DNA of 64,000 bases from Copromyces sp. CBS 386.78 (taxonomy: Eukaryota; Ascomycota; Sordariomycetes; Sordariales; Sordariaceae). The notes beneath the pieces are model-generated. The model worked only from the letters and a program-made list of their open reading frames with translations, did no database searches and was not told the origin of the DNA. The stretch is taken from contig MU839236.1 of assembly GCA_030685235.1 (NCBI GenBank), positions 1 through 64,000 on the forward strand. Reading direction: 5' to 3'. Below are positions 55,343-64,000 of this stretch, in pieces (position 1 is the first letter of the stretch; each line of letters opens with the position of its first letter). Position numbers and translations under genes: made by a program.

Positions 55343-57163
55343 ATGTCTAAAAGTCAGATAGACCACGCAAAGGTGGTCTCGGACCTCTTCCAAGACATCA
55401 TCACGCATACTTCCTACGAGAAGCTCAAGGGCATTTCCGACCAAAATGCAGAGCTGCACGACAAGATCAAAAAGCTCACCACAGCTTCCGAGATGAACCT
55501 CGAAACTCTTCACAACACCAAAGCAAAACTGGACAAAGCATACCAAGACCTCCAAGAGAAGGACGAGCAGGTCCAGTCCCTTCGGGGGGAGGCCGATCAC
55601 CTTGGTTCAACAATCGCCGCCAAAACACATGAGCTCAACGAAAGGGCCCAAAGCATGGCCAGGGCCGAGGATGAACTGAGAAAGGCGAGACTCGAGATCG
55701 ACCTTCTCAGTGCAAGTCTCGAGGAAGAACGCAAAAAGACCAAAGAGAAGGCAGCCGTCGAGCAAGAATTGGACATGATCAGAAACCATCTGGACCATTA
55801 CAAGCAAGAGCTCACGAGATTGGAGAAATTCTCGATGCCGTTGGAGCGTACACAGGTGGAAGACATGTAAGCTATTGCCCCCCCAATTTTATATCTCCTA
55901 AGTTCATGAGGCTGACTGATAACGTTGGGACCCAGAGCCAACCGCTTCACCAAGATCTTCGCCCGCGCCTGCGACCTAGCCAAAAAATTCTTCGGAGTGA
56001 ACCTCCCTGATGCTTCGTTAGCCAACGCCACATTGTGGGATCAGCTGAAGAAGCATAACATCGTCCACCAAGCCCGAATCCCATTGCCCCTGTCCAACAC
56101 CCTCGCCGCCAAGCAGATGCGCAGCGTCGCTGTTCTAGCTGTCATTTATGCTGAGCTGAAGAAACACGTCTTCCAGCCAACGTATCTGTTTGAGGACCCT
56201 CGGGCCAACGACGAGTTTACGGGATTACTCAAGACCATGGATCCCGCCAAAGAGGCCTATTTGCGCTCTGTGCTTCTTGGGTCCATTGACAAGGACATAT
56301 GGAAGGAGAAGGTCAAGGCCAAGGTAGCGACGGTGAAAGCCAGTGTGGATGACCGCGTCGGGCCGTTGTTGTCAGAGCCAGAACGGGTGCGCTTCAGGGA
56401 CCATCTGGACCGTTTTTGCAGAAAGGTTTGTCACCATTGGCATTACATGCAGAAACTGGAGGACAAGGTACACTACTCGGCTGACGACTGGGTAGTACCG
56501 GGCTCGGGGGGTGCCTACCGCCTACTTCCTTTGTCATCCATGGTTGTGGTAGGCGAGGAGGAGCTACCCGATGAGACGTATCCCGGCGAGTATCCCGAAA
56601 GTCCCAGGCAAAACTATTCGCTCATGGGAAACGGGCAGTCATCATCCCCCGTCATGTCGTGCTCAAACGTCACTTTTACTCACGACATCGATAGGCTATC
56701 GACCTCACCATCACCGTCCAGGTCAAGAACCAGAAGGCTCACCATGGCATCAACGGCGGCTGCCGCCACAGCTGGCGTCAGCACTTCAGCCGGGCCTGGT
56801 GGTGATCTCTTGAGCGTTGTCTGGCCGGCCTTCCACATTGACCCATGTACATCAGAAGAAGAGGTCCAGATGATCTCACCAGGCTATGGAGTCTGCGAGA
56901 GTCAACTCAAGATGGCCAGGGAGGAGGAGGCTGCTTGCTCGACTGGCACACATGGCACGGCCAGGCAGAGTCGAAGATGCCGGGGCATGTCGTCCGCCGC
57001 TACCAAAAATAGGACTAGGGAGATGTCACGACATGGAGCTGGTGGTGATGATGGTGACCAGCAAGACGGAGGAGGGTTTGAGCATGGTTGCGAGTCTACG
57101 CTTTCATCTTTCTTGAATGCAGGTCAATCAGAGTTGAGTATTGGGTCAAGGAGAGGTTGGTAG
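55343..57163 (+). CDS. Unrecognised coiled-coil protein
   Basis: The predicted product has 583 aa. Exons are 55343..55866 and 55936..57163; phase 2 joins D-M-I-A-N-R. I do not recognise the family. Residues about 20-170 form a continuous coiled coil (SYEKLKGISDQNAELHDKIKKL through VEQELDMIRNHLDHYKQELTRLEKF). The next ~190 residues look like a helical folded domain: FTKIFARACDLAKKFFG, MRSVAVLAVIYAELKKHVFQPTYLF, AYLRSVLLGSIDKDIWKE and FRDHLDRFCRKVCHHWHYMQKLEDKV. The remainder is Ser/Arg/Gly-rich and disordered. This three-part layout recurs in hypothetical proteins of filamentous fungi as far as I remember. No enzymatic motif is visible. Confidence 0.78.
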
Positions 57164-58550
57164 GTAAGGAGGAACTGAAGTGAGAGACAATGTTGGCAGA
57201 GAAAAAAAAAAGAAAACAAAGACAAAGACAGCTTGAGCCCATTCATCTGTTTGTACAAGTGATGTCTGCCCGATTACTCAACTAACTACTGCAGGAACGT
57301 GCATGTTGCAGAAAGGTCCAATGCTGCGGCACTGTTATGGGTCACTTTACGATCCTTCATCCGTAAGGTACCCAAACCACAAACCAATTCGCCAATAATG
57401 GCTGCCAATTGGAACACCTCTCGTGGGGTGAATGTTTTGATGCTGAGTGATTGCTTCAAGAAGCCAGTCTAGATACCGTACCGAGCAGATGGTTGAGCAT
57501 TTTCAGGGGTAAAAATACCCTATGTACATGGATCTACTCCATAGCCGGTGCACATCCTCATGGGTTTTATGCATGCATATACATACCGGAAGCTTGGGTT
57601 ATCGAAAACACAAAGGTAAATCCATTGACATTCTGGCAAGCCAAGAGACGACAGTTGAGAACCATTGTTTCTGTGGTCTCCTTTTCCACGTTGTTGTAGA
57701 TGTGCACCGACCTCAGGACTCGGCATAACAGCTTTTCTCCACCGCAAGTTTCCAGAAGAGAATGATCCTCGGGACCCCGGACTTTTTGCTGGCTGGCCGG
57801 CTGCCCCTGACGCGGTGGCTGGTGATTCGTGATTGTGTTCGAACCTGACTTACAAAGCGGAAGTTGGAAGTTCTGGACCGGCGTCCGGGAGGAGTCAGCG
57901 GGCAAGTCCAGCCAGGGGCAAGAACAACAGGCGGTCCAAACTCCAAACAGTCCAAGACGGTAACCACCTGCCAGCGGGTGGTGATGCCACCAATGCCCCT
58001 GGTAAAAGGTAGTGGCGGATAAGTGACGAGGGGGCCAAAGGGGGTACGGTGCACGGACCTTGAACTAACTGAATGTCGCTGAAAGTTCACGAGTCGTTTG
58101 CTGGAGACACCGCTACCGGGTAATGTAATGCCACTGCCAGACTTCGATGACTGATGACAGAGGAGGCCAGGCGCGAGGGAGAGAAAACAGACACAGAAAA
58201 GAAAGGTCTTGGCGGATTTGCGCCTGACGAGTGGTCTTTCGGGGTCGGTCGGACAGGAGCCAAAAGCACGCTTTCCCCCATTGGGCAGGCTCGTGTCAAC
58301 AACCCAATTTCCCCACCACGGGGCCCAGGTCGATGCCGTGGGAGCCTGTGCTTCCTGTTCGCTCATTCACCTCAGGCACTTCCACTTGGGCCGCCCGCCA
58401 AATCCTCAATTTTGCATATCCCTCCCATCGCTGTCCTCCATTTCTCCAACAACCCACCGCGCCGCCGTCTTTTCGAGTCTTGACAACTTTTTTGCTTTCC
58501 ACTTCTTTCTACTACTACCTTACTTTAATACACCCACCAAACCATCCAAA
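57164..58550. other. 1.4-kb interval, alpha-tubulin upstream region
   Basis: No supported gene. The last ~250 bp are pyrimidine-rich, as expected for the leader of a strongly expressed fungal gene. Confidence 0.55.
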
Positions 58551-60572
58551 ATGCGTGAAATTATCAGCTTGAACGGTATGTCGACAGCTTCATTCCTTCA
58601 TCTCTCCTGAATCACCGCTTCCTCGCCCCAGCTATTCCGCCCTTCCTGTGTTCGCCTCCATAGTGGCGCGCGTTGTTGGCGAAAAAGCAGCAGCCTCACC
58701 GCCAGCGTGAACCCGCCGCCCACCCAAAGCTGGCGCATCATCGGCCTCACCCATCCCCATCTGCCATCTACCTACTCATCTATCGTCGAGATAAACACAC
58801 ACACAGCATGCTAACGTTGCTTCCCCCCCTCTAGTCGGCCAGGCTGGCTGCCAGATCGCCAACTCCTGCTGGGAGGTAGGTCATCGTCGTCCTCTCCCGT
58901 CATTCCAACGACCACGCGACAAACACATGCTGTCCATGATAGCTCCGTCAAACGAACCATGGCACATGCGATCGCCCTCAAATAGGTATATACAGGATAA
59001 AGAAAGCTAACCACTATCATTAGCTTTACTGCCTTGAGCACGGCATTCAGGTAAGCTTTTGCCCCCATCCCTCCCACCTTATCTCTCTCCCCGCCATCCG
59101 CACACAAAGATGCTAACCTACGACACTACAGCCCGATGGTTACCTGACCGAGGAGCGCAAGGCCGCTGACCCCGACCATGGTTTCAGCACTTTCTTCTCC
59201 GAGACCGGTACATAGCGCCCTTGCCTACCACAATGCGCGAAACAGAAGCTTACAGACAAAAACACAGGCAACGGGAAATACGTTCCTCGTACCATCTACG
59301 CCGATCTCGAGCCTAATGTCATCGACGAGGTCCGCACCGGCCCCTACCGCGGCCTCTTCCACCCCGAGCACATGATCAGCGGCAAGGAGGATGCCTCCAA
59401 CAACTACGCTCGTGGCCACTACACCGTCGGCAAGGAGCTTATCGACCAGGTCCTCGACAAGGTCCGCCGCGTTGCCGACAACTGCAGCGGTCTCCAGGGT
59501 TTCCTCGTTTTCCATTCGTTCGGTGGTGGTACTGGTTCCGGTTTCGGTGCTCTCCTCATGGAGCGCCTCTCTGTCGACTACGGCAAGAAGTCCAAGCTCG
59601 AGTTCTGCGTCTACCCTGCTCCCCAGACTGCCACCTCGGTCGTTGAGCCTTACAACTCGATCCTCACCACCCACACCACCCTCGAGCACGCCGACTGCTC
59701 CTTCATGGTCGACAACGAGGCCATCTACGACATTTGCCGCCGCAACCTCGGCCTCGAGCGCCCCAACTATGAGAACCTTAACCGCCTGATCGCTCAGGGT
59801 ATGTCATGATTTGGATGGCTCTATGACGTGTGTTGATTTTCCCATACTAACTTTTTCCTTAGTCGTCTCTTCCATCACCGCCTCGCTCCGCTTCGACGGC
59901 TCCCTCAACGTCGATCTCAACGAGTTCCAGACCAACTTGGTTCCCTACCCCCGTATTCACTTCCCTCTCGTCGCCTACGCCCCCGTCATCTCGGCTGCCA
60001 AGGCCGCCCACGAGGCCAACTCGGTCCAGGAGATGACCATGTCCTGCTTCGAGCCTAACAACCAGATGGTCAAGTGCGACCCCCGCCATGGCAAGTACAT
60101 GGCCACGTGCTTGCTCTACCGCGGTGACGTGGTCCCCAACGACGCCCACGCTGCCGTGGCTACCCTCAAGACCAAGCGCACCATCCAGTTTGTCGACTGG
60201 TGCCCTACTGGTTTCAAGCTTGGTATCTGCTACCAGCCTCCTCACCAGGTCCCCAACGGCGATCTGGCCAAGGTTAACCGTGCTGTGTAAGTTTTTTTTC
60301 CCCATGCCTGTTTGCCTTGGATGACTGGATCTAACTGTGACTCTAGCTGCATGCTTTCCAACACCACGGCCATTGCCGAGGCCTGGTCCGCCCTCTCGTC
60401 CAAGTTCGATCTTATGTACTCCAAGCGTGCCTTTGTCCACTGGTACGTTGGTGAGGGTATGGAGGAAGGCGAGTTCTCTGAGGCTCGTGAGGATCTTGCG
60501 GCCCTTGAGCGCGATTACGAGGAGGTTGCTGCCGACTCTATGGAGGGTGAGGAGGTGGAGGCCGAGTACTAA
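58551..60572 (+). CDS. Alpha-tubulin
   Basis: The product has 449 aa. Seven exons: 58551..58575, 58835..58875, 59024..59050, 59132..59207, 59268..59798, 59863..60286 and 60347..60572. All junctions keep frame. It is the alpha subunit of the microtubule dimer. The N-terminus [30 protein letters not shown], the tubulin GTP loop [10 protein letters not shown], the alpha-specific catalytic region near [11 protein letters not shown] and the C-terminal GEEVEAEY tail with a terminal Tyr are all present. Residue 40 is not Lys, as in most fungal alpha-tubulins. Introns cluster at the 5' end: the first four exons code only 56 residues, and the first intron is 259 nt. Neurospora has two alpha-tubulin genes; which one this matches is not decided here. 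Confidence 0.97.
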
Positions 60573-62266
60573 GTGCAAGCACAAGTACAGCAACACAGTG
60601 TACGGGATGCGCTGCTTGTGAAAGGATAATTGTTGGTACGAGGATGTTGATGGATTCGGAATGAAGAGATATACAAAGTACAAGCGGTGGTAGTAGAGAT
60701 GCCGCCCGGCCACCGAAAGAATACCCACGGAGCCCTTGATTGTGGCTTCTTGTTAGTCGTTTGACTGGGTGCGCATTAGGTGTCTTGCTAGTGGGATAGT
60801 GATGATGATTATTCCATGGCGGATATTAGTATGATGTGGCCCTTAGTTGAGGACTTGAGGTTGTTGAAAGTATTTTGTTGTTAGACTGAAACGTGATAGC
60901 CGCTTTTAATTGAGGGAAGTAGTATTGGTGTACATGATGTCTTGAGAGAGTGTGTGATTGGCTTAAACAGGTTACGCCCCTTCCCAATTCCAATAGCTTC
61001 AGGTAGGCAAGTCCAGCAAGTTAGAGTGGTGCAATGTGGTGGGCAGACATGGTATGAGGGATATGATATATGATAGCATGTGGCGTCCAGACGAGTAACT
61101 GAGATGGTGGTGTGGAAGTGGGTTGGTGTAGTTGTGGTTGTGCATCGTGAGGTGTTGGTTGTGGTTGGACGGGACGTTGGTTGGAGGTTACCTAGGTTGG
61201 GATAAACATGGGAGATGGTGAATGGGGGTCACTGCCACGGGGAGGACACTGTACACTACGAGGGTGAAGGATTGTGAGAACTTTGGAAACAGATAAGAGC
61301 TGGGTACCACTATAGCTTCAATATTAGACATAGATATGGTTATTACAAGGCTGAGGATGGATTATCGACTCAGTATATAGATGTTTAACATTTTACATTT
61401 GGCACATGATGGAATTCGCAGTGATGGGCACAACCTACTTGGGGGTTGAGGGGGTAAAAAACGGTCCGCCGCACAACCGCAACCCCCAAGTAAATGCATG
61501 GCTGCATCACAGAACATTGCAGCGGCTGTGCAGGCCAACCAGATGAAGGGACTCCGCACTTTGTGGCACTAACAGCCGCTAGACCCAGCAGCGCACATTG
61601 CGGGTGGAGCAGATTGGCTTTAAGAAGTCGAAGCCCAGGTCCACTTTTCATCTTGGAAGCTCTGTAGCGCCCGCTGTGGGATGGAAGTCAGCGCTGCACA
61701 GAGAGCCTAGAGGTAGGTAGAAGAGGTGGGTGTCGCATTCCACTTTGCAACCTCACCAGATCACAATCACACACAGCGAGAGAAGGCAGAGAGGAGGCAG
61801 TCACCATACCTTACTGTAGCAAAGCAGACCAATCTTGCGCCTAATCCTCTTTCTCTTCTTTCTTTTCACTTGTACCTTTTCCGAAACAATCCCATCCCAT
61901 CGTCGCCCTTGTTGCGACATCATCCAGGGCGTCATTCCGTCCCCTTTCCGCGACCCGTTAACAGCAACCCAAACACACCTCAGCTCATTCAGCGAGCGGA
62001 ACACCCGCCCAAGCATCCATCCCGACGTTTCCCAATCGACATCTCCACCAACCCACCTCCCTCAGCCCAGAAACCCGACATCTTGCCTGTAATACCGATA
62101 CTTTGGAAAAGAGACATTGGGTTAATACTTACGAACCCGATCCCACGACGACTAATCACCGACGACAGTAGCTGGTCCTAGTAACCAGGTCGCCTATACT
62201 ACTACGATAATAAACGAAACCACCCACCCACCACAAGTCCTCTGCGCCGAGGGTTACAGCTTGCCC
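60573..62266. other. 1.7-kb interval, no supported gene
   Basis: The first part is the tubulin 3' region. The stretch 61740-62260 is pyrimidine-rich and probably the leader and promoter of the EH-domain gene; open frames there run across several frames without a family match. Confidence 0.55.
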
Positions 62267-64000
62267 ATGATGGCTTCTGATCCCGATGCTGGTGAGTCCA
62301 TCGTTAGGTATAATCCTCCCGAGCAGGAGCTAATTCCAATGCGACCAGGCGTTCCCAACCTGAACCTCACCCCCGAGGAGAAGCGAGTCTACGGCCAGCT
62401 CTTCCGCGCCGCCGATACCGATAGCGTTGGAGTCATCACCGGCGAGGTGGCTGTCAAGTTCTTTGAAAGGACAAAGTTGGATTCCCGCGTCTTGGGAGAG
62501 GTCAGTTCAGTCATTTGTCTCCCCTTGCTACCGACAGACAGCGAGCTGACAACCTGAAAAAAACAGATATGGCAAATCGCCGACAAGGAAAACAGGGGCT
62601 TCCTCACTCCAGCAGGCTTCGGCGTCGTCTTGCGGCTTATCGGGCACGCGCAAGCCGGTCGCGAACCTTCCCCCGAGCTCGCCCTGTCGCAGGGTCCCAT
62701 TCCTAGATTCGACGGCTTCACCCCGACTCCCGCCCCCGTTCCCGTCCCCGGTCCGGCCCAGTCGCCTGCCGTGCCTGCTGCCATGCTTTCTCCCCAGGGC
62801 ACTGGTTCCGGCCCCATCCGAATCCCCCCCCTGACCCCCGACAAGGTCTCCCAGTACTCGGCCCTGTTCGAGAGACAGCCCCTGCAGGGTAACATGCTCC
62901 CCGGCGAGCAGGCGAAGCAGATCTTTGAGAAGTCGGGACTGTCGAACGAGGTTTTGGGAAGAATCTGGATGTTGGCCGATACCGAGCAGCGTGGCGCCCT
63001 GGTGCTGACCGAGTTCGTCATTGCCATGCACCTGCTTACCTCGATGAAGACGGGTGCCCTGCGCGGTTTGCCCACCATCCTGCCTGCTGCGCTCTACGAA
63101 GCCGCTACGAGACGCGCCCCCGTTGGCGGTATTCCTCCTCCCGGCCGATCCCCGACGACCGCTACCCCGCCCCTTCCGCCCGCTGCTAGACACCTTACCG
63201 GCCCTGCGCAACTTACGCAGACGAGAACTGGCAGCCCCTTGGGACGCCCGCCACTTCCCGCGCAACCGACTGGCGATTGGCTGATCAACCCGGCAGACAA
63301 GGCCCGGTTCGATCTGCTGTATGAAGAGCTGGATAAGCAGAAGAAGGGCTTCATCACCGGCGAGGAGGCCGTGCCTTTCTTCAGCCAGTCCAACCTGAAC
63401 GAGGACGTGCTTGCTCAGATCTGGGATCTTGCCGATATCAACTTGGCTGGTCGTCTCACCAAGGACGAGTTTGCCGTTGCCATGTACTTGATCAGAGAGC
63501 AGCGGATTAAGCCCGGTCAGGTTCCTTTGCCTACTACTCTGCCTCCTAACTTGATTCCTCCTAGCATGCGCGCCTCGCAGGGCAGACCTCAGACTGCCGG
63601 TGGCTTCCAGCCTCCCCGCCCGCAGCCACCTGCGCCGAAGCCTCCTTCGGCTTTGGATGATCTGTTTGGACTGGATGATCCTCAGCCTCCTGCGGCCGCT
63701 CCGGCCCCGGTGCAGGTTCCTATCGCTACAGGTGGATCGGTCGATCCGTTCGGCAACAGTGCTAGTCCCATTGCGCCGGCTTCGCCTATTCGCCCGGCTG
63801 CGACGGGCTCCAACTTCAAGCCGTTTGTTCCTTCGTCCTCTTTTGGTCGCGGCTTGACTACGCATGGTACCGGCGGTTCAAACAGCTCGGCACCCGCGGG
63901 CGGTGTTAGGACTTCTCCGCTGCCGCCAACAGTTGAGGATGATTTGCTGGGTGACGCGGACCCCGAAGTCAACAACAAGCTCTCCAACGAGACCACCGAG
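62267..64000 (+). CDS. ede1: Ede1/Eps15-like EH-domain endocytic scaffold (3' end outside window)
   Basis: Exons are 62267..62500 and 62567 to beyond 64000, phase 0; 556 residues lie in the window. Start is MMASDPDAG; the second ATG at 62270 is equally possible. Three EH domains are visible. EH1 is split by the intron (EEKRVYGQLFRAADTDSVGVITGEVAVKFFERTKL, then IWQIADKENRGFLTPAGF). EH2 covers YSALFERQPLQGNMLPGEQAKQIFEKSGL to IWMLADTEQRGALVLTEFVIAMHLL. EH3 covers RFDLLYEELDKQKKGFITGEEAVPFF to IWDLADINLAGRLTKDEFAVAMYLI. EH domains bind NPF peptides. Pro-rich linkers separate them. Ede1 is the early-arriving organiser of clathrin endocytic sites; the expected coiled coil and UBA would lie past the window end. 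Confidence 0.92.

Overview
The window looks like nuclear DNA of a filamentous ascomycete of the Sordariales, most like Neurospora or Sordaria. The evidence is short introns (mostly 50-110 nt) with GTRNGT donors and CTAAC-type branch sites, GC-rich codon use, an ADP/ATP carrier and alpha-tubulin very close to the Neurospora proteins I remember, and a retrotransposon destroyed by C-to-T changes biased to CpA, the signature of repeat-induced point mutation (RIP). I did not run a search, so the genus is an inference.

Layout. 1-95 is a TACC microsatellite. 863-3633 (-) is a Cut12-family spindle-pole-body protein. 3923-9479 is a complete but RIP-killed Ty1/copia-type LTR retrotransposon with 189-bp LTRs and a 5-bp target duplication. 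From 10.2 to 17.3 kb lie a MAPR/cytochrome b5-like membrane protein, a GPI-anchored cupredoxin-like protein, CENP-X (MHF2) and the ADP/ATP carrier. After a gene-poor 3.3 kb, ribosomal proteins S25 (-) and S5 (+) share a divergent promoter. From 23.2 to 33 kb are a GNAT acetyltransferase, a short-chain dehydrogenase, an unknown 172-aa protein, a large coiled-coil protein with an N-terminal octad repeat, and an HSPA12-like Hsp70-fold ATPase.

From 34 to 45.5 kb are a Q-rich protein, a tetraspanin, frataxin, AP-3 sigma, a small predicted mitochondrial membrane protein and cytosolic leucyl-tRNA synthetase. From 46.8 to 57.2 kb are a Ser/Thr-rich GPI-type protein, a tRNA-Trp(CCA), diphthamide protein DPH3, a small acidic ORF, a BTB/POZ-type protein and an unknown coiled-coil protein. 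58.5-64 kb holds alpha-tubulin and a multi-EH-domain Ede1/Eps15-like endocytic protein that runs off the end.

Most genes are ordinary housekeeping genes on both strands with no operon logic. Several adjacent pairs are divergent and probably share promoters: S25/S5, frataxin/AP-3 sigma, and the 150-aa protein/LeuRS. I see no gene cluster that forms an obvious new system. The strongest unexplained items are the octad-repeat protein, the RIP pattern in the copia element, the 194-bp inverted repeat near 48.3 kb, the stop-free 3n intron of frataxin and the SPxK array in the Cut12-like protein. Splice sites were placed by eye from consensus signals, phase and protein family fit.
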